From: Dryocosmus kuriphilus
Lineage: Eukaryota; Arthropoda; Insecta; Hymenoptera; Cynipidae
Direction of reading: 5' to 3'
NCBI GenBank assembly: GCA_038277395.1
Contig: CM076190.1
Coordinates: forward strand, 238,135,177 to 238,199,176
DNA: 64,000 nucleotides
Shown in pieces: positions 11,533-21,789 of this stretch (its first letter is position 1; every line of letters starts with the position of its first letter). The translations under genes and the position numbers were made by a program. The notes under the pieces were generated by a model that saw only the letters and a program-made list of their open reading frames with translations, had not been told where the DNA came from and ran no database searches.

Positions 11533-12101
11533 TCAATTATGTGGAGGCTGATTAACTTTACATTTCTTAATAAAATTCCGCGAGAGTAGGCGGTGTTTAC
11601 CTATTGGAGCATCCATGACTTCGTCTGTGGCCCTTGGACCAAACTTGCCACTGATCATGTTTATTTTCGCCCTCGACCAACTGTGTAGATGAGATGTACG
11701 GATATATATTCCAGCAAGAACGTCGCTGCTCGCCAATATTGAAAAGACACCACCATCGGCTGTTGACAATACAGTTCGATCCCAGGGTATTATGGGTCGA
11801 TACTTACTATCTGCTACTTACAATCTAAGTGGAATATCGGCAGGAAATCTGTATTCTGATAGTTGGAGCAGCTGATTTTGATTTGATATAGGAGCAAGCC
11901 AAACATGTTTATGTCCCAGGCAGAGGAAAGAGGTTTGGCGGATGGAGACCTGGACCTGGCACACGGAACAGATCTTTTAGGAAGACTCGAAACTTTAACA
12001 GGAAGCCCTGGCAGAAGAATGCGGTTAGTCAAGAGACCAATAAGGTCCGTTCCAAGGAATAGGTTCACCATTAGGTTAACAATCAAGCTATGATTTTAAA
12101 T
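11533..12101 (-). pseudogene. Long second exon of secreted-protein family, broken copy
   Basis: Homologous to the exon at 34320-34891. The acceptor (TTGTTGCAG) is retained at 12102, but a premature TAG follows within the first five codons and frameshifts break the proline/serine-rich middle. The last 78 codons remain open (11533-11769), with the conserved SILASSDVLAGIYIR and C-terminal KKCKVNQPPHN. No signal exon lies at the expected upstream position, because unrelated DNA and repeat X follow. It is therefore a pseudogene left by duplication. Confidence 0.82.
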
Positions 12102-12282
12102 CTGCAACAAAGAACAGAAAATTTTTTTAAATAATCTTGAGGGTTTTGTAGCATCGGGAAGAAACAATTATAGTTTTGGTCCGATCGAGAATATGCTCAG
12201 CATTTAGGCTGGAACAGATAATTTATAAATATTTAAAGAGCATTTATAGTATAAACAGATGAAGGCATCACAGTAAATCCCG

Positions 12283-12640
12283 GAGTATCTAGCTGTTGCA
12301 GATGAATCTAATCATCAACTTCGAATCGAAATGATCGGCTATTGCGTATAGAAAAATTAATTTGTACACAACTTCTTTCATGTCTGTCCAGTGGCAGTTG
12401 TAATGCCGCAAGAATGATGCCGGAGTATCTAACTGTTGCAGATGAATCTAATCATCAACTTCGAATCGAAATGATCGGATATTGCGTATAGAAAAATTAA
12501 TTTGTACACAACTTCTTTCATGTCTGTCCAGTGGCAGTTGTAATGCCGCAAGAATGATGCCGGAGCATCTAACTGTTGCAGATGAATCTAATCATCAACT
12601 TCGAATTGAAATGATCGGCTATTGCCTCGTTTCCAGACGT
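12283..12640. repeat. 140-bp tandem repeat, 2.5 copies
   Basis: Units align at 12293, 12433 and 12573 (CTGTTGCAGATGAATCTAAT). Only one unit exists at the equivalent place in copy 2 of segment Y (about 35080-35200), so the expansion is private to copy 1. Confidence 0.9.
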
Positions 12641-13592
12641 CGCCTGCGTCTCTCTCCTAATTACTAGGGATTGTCATGATTATTCTGATTTATTTCTTTC
12701 AATAAAAATTCGGGACCACCGTGCTTGACCGCCATCTCTTCTTGGCTACCGATGAGGTGTTGCTGTAATATAAGTATTTTTTAGTAGTTATTCAAATCTC
12801 TTTTTATGAAAGAAACTCTTCAGAATAAAAATTTTGACTTGTTGAATAACAAAAGGGCAATTTTGAAAGTTATTTGAAGACCTTATAAGAATATTTCAGG
12901 CCTACAAGTACATGGATTACCAGTGCGGGAGTTGGGTTAAAAGAAACGATCTCGACTTTTAAAATAAAACCAATTTTCATAAATCGGCATTTTGTACCTC
13001 CGAAGACGATTATAAAATTCAATTCTCCCTCGTGACAAATGTAGTATTCGGAATTTACAAGGCGAACGAAATTTATTTTTTCGTTTCGTATTTTCCTTTT
13101 GTTTAAGATTGTTTATTTTATGTACACAGAGACGTAAAATACTGAAAGAAAAGGAAAATAAGAACAGAAAAATACGCTTAAAGAAGTGTGCGAGAAAGAG
13201 ACCAACAGATAAGCTGCCACTGAATTTGAATTTTTTAGGGTTAGATTGCCAAAAAGGAAATTTGAGATTAGTGCCAAAGCTACACTATGTATAAAAACGT
13301 GTAACTATTGCAAAATTTTGTGGTAGCTCTAACGATTTTTGTTGAGAAGTATCCATTTCCGGCGAAAGTTCTCTAAAATAACCTCAAATTGCCGAAATTG
13401 AAGGTTTTCAAAGAGATCTAAGGTTTGTTGTTTAAAAAACAGCCCATCACGGCAAATTTTCCTAACATAACCTGAAATTGTTTAAGCTTGGAAGTTATCA
13501 GAACGATATGATGTTTTTGACACAAGATATTAGCTATAGATTATATATAGACCATAAATAGGCTATAATATTAAATGTAGCTTACCGAACTG
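12641..13592. other. Intergenic DNA with a relic of the family intron flank
   Basis: No convincing gene. About 13300-13470 resembles the conserved sequence beside the signal exons (compare 4600-4790, 10220-10400 and 25450-25620), with shared blocks such as CAAATTTTCCTAACATAACC, so a further diverged family unit once lay here. The short open frame at 13109-13294 is lysine-rich and unsupported. Confidence 0.45.
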
Positions 13593-13751
13593 CTAAATAG
13601 GATGTCTGTCAGGAGGTTGAATTCCTAATGAATGAAGAAGTGCAAGAGTAGCATGACGTCCATGACCAGGTTCAGGTCTGATAGGAACAGAAGGTTCACA
13701 AAGACATAATTCTGTAGCAGGAAAAAGAAGTGTATAAAGCTTTAAAATTTC
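13593..13751 (-). other. Coding-like orphan exon, 52 codons
   Basis: Minus-strand open frame entered through a good acceptor (TTTGTTATTAG at 13752 onward) and closed by TAG at 13593-13595. It reads through a composition unusual for local AT-rich DNA: ELCLCEPSV, IRPEPGHGRH, a leucine/alanine-rich stretch and IQPPDRHPI. A donor-like GGTAAGC follows the stop by a few bases, so the stop may be a mutation inside an internal exon. Product and parent gene not recognised. Confidence 0.35.
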
Positions 13752-13794
13752 CTAATAACAAATTTATAAAAACCCAAGCATTTTTAGCACCGTG

Positions 13795-14036
13795 CCGATA
13801 GAAAATCTCAGAATATTCTCAGGCCTGTTGTCAGGACGATTTCAGGTTTCCTTCAGGCTCGATTTGAATCATTTCGTCTCTAGAGATAGTCTGAGGTCTA
13901 AGAGATTTGGGATTTACGAGCCTTCAGGAAACTTAAAAGCCCTATCTGAAACTTTAAAACTGCTACCTGAGAGCCTGCGTCTCAGAAACTTCTCTGACCT
14001 GAGAATCTCCAGGCATTTTCCAGTGATTTCTATCGG
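13795..14036. mobile_element. Short MITE-like element
   Basis: 242 bp bounded by 10-bp terminal inverted repeats (CCGATAGAAA ... TTTCTATCGG). Further inverted similarity lies inside (ATTCTCAGGCCTG against GAATCTCCAGGC). It lies immediately before repeat X copy B. No clear target-site duplication was found. Confidence 0.55.
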
Positions 14037-14040
14037 TAGG

Positions 14041-17000
14041 GCATTCACATCCGCCATCTTGCATTCACCATTTTGTTTTTTACATTCTGACTTCAGATTT
14101 GTAATCAGCGAGATTAATGAATCTCTTTATACCCAGTCATATAAAAATGTATTCTGACCGTCATTTACCGGTCATGTGTTTTAAATGGGTAACTGCGGTG
14201 AAACTCAGAATGTGAAGAAATGATTAATTCAATGTAATGAAATCCTTCCTTTTTTTCAATTTTTGCACAGCATTTGCATTGAAATACACGAATGGTTGTA
14301 AGATACGCTAAAAAGATACTTTAAGTAATAAAAAAATACACGTTTGAAGTGCAACATAGAGATGCAACATCGTAAGTGGAATATCGATGTATCGATACAT
14401 CGATATATCGGAAAGAGTGTGTATCGATGTGGACGATACATCGGATCAAAAACATCGATACATCGGAAAAACATCGATGTTTTCCCTAATTTTTAAAATT
14501 TATATATATATATATGTATTAAAGAACATTTATTTTTCAACTGAAAAATGTAGAATACAGGAAATACCTAACAATTTATAAATTAGGTATATTAGATTTA
14601 TATTTTTATCATCTTTCGTTTACGACGTCTTACGTTCTCCAGTTCCAGTTTCCTGGTAATCCAAATAAAAACCAGCTTCGCATGTTACGATAATTTTTCC
14701 TGTGAAAGATAACAAATGGTTAACAATGTGTTGTAAGATTCTGAAATTTATAGGTAAAAGTCACCAATTTCCACACAAACTGTAAGAATTTAATCTTTAA
14801 AATTGCCAATAGAACTTCTGGACAACTAATGCCTCACATAATTTATGGACGATCTCTAATTTAATTTATGTTTTTAAAAATACTCACTCACTCATTACAC
14901 AATCCGGTAATAAGTATGTAAACCAAGTTGCTAAAAAATATACTCACGTCTCACAAGCCATTAGTCATTTCACTATTATAGCATACACAATAAACTGGTC
15001 AGTGGTCACATTCACACCTTACTATTATTATGTATATAAAATATCGAACATCGAATCTTAACATCGATACTTGGCATCGATGTATCGGAAGCAAAACATC
15101 GATGCTAAAATATCGATATATCGATTCAAAAACATCGATGTTGTCGATGTTCTAACATCGATGTTGCATCGCTAGTGCAACATAACCTAAGCGTTACACG
15201 GCGGGATTTTTAAAACATGAAGGGCAGTGTGCAATATTTTTGAAACATTAGCAGCTGCAATAAATAATACAATTTATTACTACGTCACAAGTAATAAGTT
15301 ATAATTATGTATGATCTTTTCTGTTAATCCTATATATTATACTGTATATTACAGTAATTATTATTAAGTTTTTCTAATTTTAATAATGTATGTCTTACAT
15401 TACAGGAAAAAGAATCTTGTCTATCCTGAAATATTTCAGGATGATGCTTTTGAGTTTTGCATAAAAATAAGTCACACTAAAGTGATTTGTCATTTTTTAA
15501 AACAAATTGCAGAAATAAGTGCCATTTTAATGTTTACATAAATTTTTTAATAGCATTTCTGAATGAAGTATAAATTGTAAGACATCGTGTGAGACTAATA
15601 AAAAGTGAAGAAAAAATAAGTATCGAATCTACAAATTAACTGAAAAGAAAATTGCGAAAACAAAAATTGACGAATTATAAAATTTCCGAAATTTAAAATG
15701 ACGAAATTTTCAATGATCGAAAAATAAAAATCTCAAATTATGAAAGAAAAAAATTTTTTTAAATCCGAAATTAAAATTTAACGAATTATAAAATTTTTGA
15801 ATTATAATATTAAGGAATTATAAAATTAAAGAATGATTCATTTCTCCTAAATTCTTAAAATCCCGAAATTTAAAACTATCGAAATTCAAAATGATTAATA
15901 TTATAATTCACAAATTTCAAAATTGACTAAATTTTAATTTCTGATATGTTTAAATTCTTTACTTGCATAATTCGAAAATTTTCTTTTTCGATAATTAAAA
16001 ATTTTATCTTTATTTTAAATTTCGAAAATTTTATGATTCGTAGATTTTCACTTTCAGAAATTTTCTATTTCTTAAAATACGTTTCGAAATTGGACTATCA
16101 GATATTTCTCTTTGCTTTTATATGCAGTTTTATGATTAATAATTCGACTGATTATTGATCCTGAGCAAATCTTGGACTGGTTATTCAATGAAGTTCAGAA
16201 AGTGTTTTGAAAATCACCGCCAAATCCACCCAAGGTTTGAGGTTATAACGAAAAGTTTTTATTAAAATAATTTATTCTAATTTTCTGGTCCAAATCCTCT
16301 ATAATAATAATTTTATGGATATCATGGTGTATCTTCAGCAAGAATTATCATTTAACAAATGATAATTTATTATAAAGATGACTTTTACCAGATGTAAGAA
16401 CTTAAACCGTCATTACCGTCAATACCGGTAAAACTGGTAAAAAGCGTCAGGCGGTTAAGATCCTATCACTAGAAAGCAGACGACACCGCGAAAGTAAAAA
16501 GTTTAGTCAATTATTACGCCGTGCATATTCTGTCAAGTCTACGCCGACATATTGAAACGTAATATTATACGCGAGCATTCAATTTTGATTCACGAATAAT
16601 GTTCCAATATGATTTAGTCTAGAATTCTCCCTATTCCTGTCCTATAAATTTAAACAGAAACTCTTAAGGAATAAAACTTGGCATCTTTCCCACGGGCGTC
16701 TAGGAAATTCCGAAAAGCGAATCATAAATATAATTATATTGTAAGCGAGCTGATCACGTCCGGCACAGGGTAATACAACATCTTCGAGAGACTCGAAGAT
16801 TCCGAAACTAACAACCCTAAATTCGTAAATTCTAAACTCTCAATCTTCCCCAAATAATAAACAAGTATCTTCAAATTTCAGTCTTTGAATTTTATAGCTT
16901 TCGAAGGAGTAGTTCGAAGTTCTACGGCTAATACTTACATTGCTGCCACACGTATTTTGGCTCAACTCTCTGAATCACCGATGGGTCTGGAGTCTGAACC

Positions 17001-17108
17001 CTTCGGCTGGTAAAAAAAAAACGACATCCCGTTTTTCACGCCTCGAATACTTCGAATCGGGGAAACTGTCGTCCAACGGCTTTCCATGCTTGCGACTCCT
17101 TGGGCGTG
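14041..17108. repeat. Repeat X, copy B, with nested hAT MITE
   Basis: Second copy of the 1569-3968 repeat, about 2.24 kb once the insertion at 14357-15174 is discounted. After CCATGCTTGCGACTCC it joins different DNA than copy A does (a broken uncharacterised gene rather than segment Y). That makes this junction an element end or a rearrangement point. Confidence 0.85.
14357..15174. mobile_element. hAT-type MITE, copy 1
   Basis: Non-autonomous DNA transposon of 818 bp. Terminal inverted repeats are TAGAGATGCAACATCG and CGATGTTGCATCGCTA. It is flanked by a perfect 8-bp target duplication GTGCAACA (14349-14356 and 15175-15182), diagnostic of hAT elements. Repeat X copy A shows the empty site with one such octamer (GTGCGACA). 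Both ends carry arrays of ATCGAT-containing motifs (acatcgatgt, cgatatatcgat), a likely transposase-binding region. No transposase is encoded. A second copy lies at 48518-49357. Confidence 0.95.
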
Positions 17109-18039
17109 AGCCCAAAATCCGTTCCGCTCAATCACTAGGTCAACAATGGCTTTTAATTTATAAGGAAGGTATCTTGTTAATTGCATCAGGCTGAACAAAT
17201 GTTTGAGTCCACCTTCGAACGTCTGTTTCATTTTTATCTGAAACCACACAGGGGCATAAACCTTGGTGACGTATTCTGCCAAGTCTCTTAGTGCAGCACT
17301 GGGACGCTCGGTTGAGACGTAAAGACGGAGAATACGATTTGCAGTAGTGAGCCACCTGGCGAGTGAGATTTTTCCAGTGTTTCGCCTTGTAAGTGATTCT
17401 GGAACTACCCCCAAACAAACTGCAGTCAGCATTTCGTGCAAGTACTTCTGATCTGTACTTAGGTCCAAACCTTCAGCCATCTGTACCATGTTGGACTCCA
17501 AAGGCTCAAAGTGTTCGATTTGGTTGGTTTCGCAATTTGCCAACTGCTTCCCAATATCCCCCGAGTAAATGGTTTGACCAGAGGTTGCCCCATCCAACGT
17601 TTTGAGAAGGTGTCGCAATGGAAGCTCATTGGCATGAAATAAGCAGACCATCCATTGGAAAGATGTTTGGAATATCTTCTCTAGTTCTGCCAGCGCACCA
17701 CCCATCCAACCTGTATTGGTTGCAGTTCCGTCGCCAGCAAGCATACAAGCTCGTCAATTGAGAGCTCGTTTTCAGAGATGAAGTCCATCAGAGCTTTGGC
17801 AATCGCTTTTGCTCTTCCTGCACATGTGTCCTTGTGCCCTCGACGAATTTAGAGAGATCAACAGCTTTATTTCCTTCAATCCCCAAGTCTTTCATAAATG
17901 TAGTTGCAATCAGGGATGCTTTCCTGTCAGAGATCCCTGCGCGATCACAGGCAATAAAGAAATTTGGAATCTTTCCATTCATGCATTGTACTTCTTTCTT
18001 AGGTCTTTTGAGTTTTGATTGTTTGACAAACAAATTCAT
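17109..18039 (-). pseudogene. Uncharacterised arthropod family protein, broken
   Basis: Minus-strand pseudogene. An N-terminal piece starts at 18039 (MNLFVKQSKLKRPKKEVQ; then ACDRAGISDRKAS). After about 17.85 kb the frame shifts to one reading AKALMDFISENELSIDELVC, then shifts again into the long frame from 17744 (AGDGTATNTGWMGG, CLFHANELPLRHLL, LARWLTTANRILRLYVSTE, TRYLPYKLKAIVDLVIER). The parts are contiguous, so only frameshifts and no large deletion are needed. I recall similar proteins as multi-copy, uncharacterised arthropod genes, perhaps transposon-derived; function unknown. The C-terminal 45 codons of the open frame are not family sequence but antisense repeat X, so the original end is lost. 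Confidence 0.7.
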
Positions 18040-20159
18040 TATCTGAGCTCGTTTTCATGCTCACAGGGGAAAAACTTTCGGTTGGTGAAACTTTTCTATT
18101 TGCCAAACTATAGGAACATCCAGGCTGTTACCCAATGTGCTGTGAACCAATCAAAATTCTTCTCTGTGTGCGTTGGTCCTCAAAAAAAAAAAACTGTTCT
18201 TCATAAGGAACTTTGTTGGTTCGTTCACAAGAGCAAGAATGGAAAGAGAGACACTTGCACGAACATATATCAAAAAGTCACTTACATTTGTCGAGTTAAC
18301 TAGCCCTCTTTCTCCTATACGACTCACTGTTTTGTTGTTTCTTGGGGTACTTTTTGAGTTTTTTACGCATCATGCAGATTCTTAATTTTAGCGAAAGACC
18401 GTCTTTGACTGTCGATGGGGAGTGAAGCCTTTTCCCATATAATCCTTACGTACTCATCAATCTGCGAAATTATTCCCTGAGAGGCAGGGTCTTTGTTGCT
18501 TTCCATCTTCAATGCACCGAAAATGAAAATATAATGTCGAAGAACATCAACTTATGTGGGAAAAAATTATACGAGCAGATTTTGGCTTCCCCTAAAATTT
18601 CAGAAACGATTTTCACTCTTGTTGTCCCTTTTGGCATTTCAACTGCAAATAGATCACGCAATAGGACGAAAAATAGCAAAAATAGCACTTGGTTGTACGT
18701 TAAAATGAAGACAAGCGCGACTCTGCGAAGGACTAACTCAAAACGTGATTCACAGTGCCAAGGGGGTATTAACAGGATGATAATCGATCTAGCCTCATCG
18801 ATAATAATCGGTCTAGCCTCATCGATAATCTATCTAGCTGCATCGATAATAGATGCACCTAAACCGTTTTGATCATCATAACTTCAATTTTTGAACTTAA
18901 AGTGGACAAATGAATCACAAAAGAACCTTCCAAGAAGTAATTGAAGCCTAAAATGAATATTATGGTTTTTCTTCTTGACCGATACATATTGGGAGACTCC
19001 TTCTGACTTATGTAACCTGAAGGACTTTAATATTTGTCAATAAAATTTTAGGAGCGTGTTATTTGTCTCAATAGGCAACATGATTTCACTATTCCTACCC
19101 AAATTTCAAACTTTCGGAAATTTTCTCCACCCTGATATACACTGGATGGACGACGCTGTAATCCCAACCACGATTCTCGTGTCCCACACCTGTGCGTCGC
19201 ACCTTGATGTAACAAAGTGTGCACATGCGCGTTTCTTTACTCGCGCATGCGTAAAACGCAATTATATTTATGGGGAACTGTCAACATGAGTCAGCTGTTA
19301 TTTACAGAGTACAATTATTTTTTGTTTTGACAGTTCTCTTTATGTGTTTTGTGTTTTATTTCGATGAGACTCAATAATAAAAATGAGTAAACGTCGTTGC
19401 TGCTTTTGTGGTGCACGAGTAGGAGGAGAAGTAAATATATCGTTGAATTTTTCGGAGATGTTTGAAATAAAAATCCAAATGTGTGAACTGGATTCAATAA
19501 ACGAAGTGAGGAAAGGGATAATTGATCAGTGTAAAATTGAAAAAAAAGAGTGAGACATGTATCATTAAATGTCTTTCGATATTGTATTCTAAATTTTCGA
19601 TAAATAATAAACCACTTCTTAAGCAATAGACAAAAAATATTATTTTTCGCCTTTTCTGGCATTGGTGTATTCAATTTGAAACTCTGCAGTGCTATATAAA
19701 ACGTATTTATAACGTTTTTTTTTCGCATTACAGATGCAAACAGAGGAACTTAAAAAACTCGCTTTCCTATCCAACTGCTACATGTGCAACATCAAGTTGC
19801 AAAACTCCGTGCGAAATCGAAAGTTGGGTTCTCGCATGAAAAATTCTTTTTCGAAAATTTTATTTTTTTAAATCTTTACCACCTAAAATATATGCACGAT
19901 TTGTGGCAAAATTTTCATATAATTTTTTGGAAAGTTACAGCTGTTTCAAAAATTACCAATGACCTCACAATGCATGTGCAATAACATGGGAAGAATATCT
20001 ATGTTGGCCTGCTTTATGGCGCTAGCAACGATTTTCAAAATGCGATTTTCAAAAAATAATTCGTACATGCTCTATTTATTTATAATGATATAAGAAACCA
20101 TGTATAATGATTTTTTTTATCAATTTGGTAAGTTATACTCTTCTCATTGGATTTAATAT
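18040..20159. other. No gene seen
   Basis: AT-rich, with several short open frames that lack recognisable domains or splice context. The only structure is a roughly 27-bp tandem repeat at about 18777-18862 (ATCGATCTAGCCTCATCGAT-like, three units). Around 19140-19260 is less AT-rich but without a supported exon. Confidence 0.5.
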
Positions 20160-20439
20160 TTTCGTACGTCAGAATATTGTGGCGTACCGGAATCGTGATT
20201 CGACTGTAAAAGCTTCTTTTTCTTCGTTGGCGCTGTACCTGCTAATGACAGCTTTGTATATCCGGCCATGACCAAGTTGCAGGTGCGTGGACTCCGCAGA
20301 ATCTGAAACAAATGATTGGACAGGACTCGACTCTGCCAGCTCACGAGAGATGGCAGCCAGTCCGAATTATCAACGAACGTAGCAAAGGCAGCGAAATTCA
20401 AAAGGCCCAGCCACCCTGTGCGCAAGGAACCCTTAGAAA
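20160..20439 (-). other. GC-richer stretch with one coding-like frame, unassigned
   Basis: On the minus strand a frame of about 64 codons stays open (ISRELAESSPVQSFV, then LQLGHGRIYKAVISRYS). It has higher GC than its surroundings and lies just beyond the 3' end of the I-clade LINE. It may be a fragment of another element or part of the LINE's 3' region. No domain recognised. Confidence 0.25.
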
Positions 20440-21245
20440 ATAATTCCCCCCGAAAAAGGCGGCGGCCGAGATAAGATTCAAGTGTAGATTAGTTTAAATT
20501 TTTAGACTGATTTTCTAAAAGAATTTGAATAAATGGCTGACAATTTTAATGAACGGGTTAACTAATATTTGTAAGCACAAAAAGAGCAAGGGCATTCTAG
20601 AAGCTTGGTTAGAACTTTAGTCACGTCTGATCTGTAGGCATCGAATTTCGGACAAGCCCAAAGAATGTGGTCAAGGTCTTCATCGACCCCAGGGTCACAT
20701 GGGCATTCTCCGGAAGGTATTATATTTTTCCGTGCAAAGTTTGCAATCAGAGCATAGTGATTACTTCGCATGTGGCATAGAGAGACTATCCACTCTTTAA
20801 GGGCAGTGAATGATGAGAACCATGGCTTTCTCCTCTATTTATTGTATTTCTGGGTAAAGGGGCACCTTTATTTGTTCCCAATTCTGTAAAGTAGTTGTGG
20901 TAGATCTCATCTGGAGTTTTTCGGGCGGTGCCTAAGAAGTCCGAGAAAGGAAGAGGGGTGTTGAGGAGGGACACGTCTTTGATTGCTGATTTATTCGACG
21001 CATCCGTTTCTTCGTTACCTGGGATACCCGTATGGCCATGGATCCATACTGGGGAGACTAAACACTTTAATTTGCTTAGAACTGCTAAGCGGTTTTTAAT
21101 AATAAATACCAGGTAGGAGTTCATGGGACCAGGGCACTTAGAGGGAACGCCTTACAGGACGCTTAATGAGGTACTTTTTGGCCAGGAAGCAAAATCTTTT
21201 TTTATAGGGAGGTTCGCAGCATTCCGTCAATATGGCGTTGACGGG

Positions 21246-21789
21246 GCGCAGTGGGAAAATGGACAAAATTCTGCCAATGTCACAATTCTGGGTGCACCTC
21301 GGTAAAAAAATTTTTTTTAAATATTCGGGACAACTCAATCTAAACGCTCAACTGCGACCAGTCCATTCCTATATAATAATCCTCCGTAACACTATACCGA
21401 ACGTCAAGCATTCTGCATGTTTATTTCAAAAGTCAGTAAAACAGGTATCCTCTCGAAATATGAAGTTGATCAAAAACTCAACAATAAGATTCCAGTATAA
21501 TTGTACATTCTAAACACAAACTTGAAACTAGCACAACCCTTCTGTTAAAAAGCTACTGTAAAAAACGCGATGCTGATAATAACATACAACCGCAAACTCA
21601 CAAACCCCAAGCCCACAAAGCCCAAGCCCACAAACCCCAAGCCCACAAACCCCGAGCCCACAAACCCCAAGGCCTGGTCGCAGGTGAACATTTAGATTGA
21701 GTTGTCCCGAGTATTTAAAAAAAAATTTTACCGTGGTGTATTCATAATTGTGACGTTGGCACAATCTTGTCCATTTTTCCCCACTGTGC
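21246..21789. mobile_element. Long-TIR DNA element inside the I-clade LINE
   Basis: 544 bp with imperfect terminal inverted repeats of about 115 bp: GCGCAGTGGGAAAATGGAC... at the left and ...GTCCATTTTTCCCCACTGTGC at the right. The pairing continues through ATTCGGGACAACTCAATCTA and its complement. It splits the LINE reading frame between CRRSPP and VNAILTECCEPP. The GC-rich target blurs the target duplication (perhaps CCC). It is a MITE or a deleted DNA transposon; no transposase seen. Confidence 0.82.
21594..21672. repeat. 15-bp tandem repeat, about 5 copies
   Basis: Units of CACAAACCCCAAGCC with few changes, inside the TIR element. On the minus strand it reads as repeated glycine-leucine-glycine-valine-cysteine, an artefact of the repeat. 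Confidence 0.92.

Larger units (their letters stand above)
3975..12400. repeat. Segment Y, copy 1 (segmental duplication)
   Basis: Recurs, in the same order and orientation, at 24890-35215. Shared landmarks are the short exon at 4.3 kb, a signal-peptide exon at 5.06 kb, a 5'-truncated LINE, a cytochrome b5 reductase fragment inside it, the region around the signal exon at 10.66 kb and the long exon at 11.5 kb. Copy 1 has a private 1.13-kb retroelement (7258-8388). Copy 2 has private DNA at about 26.6-29.9 kb. Since LINE and reductase fragment are in both, they predate the duplication. Confidence 0.8.

Noticed and set aside
13792..14157. 121-codon plus-strand open frame
   Set aside because: It covers the CCGATAGAAA-ended MITE and the start of repeat X; composition follows the inverted repeats rather than a protein.
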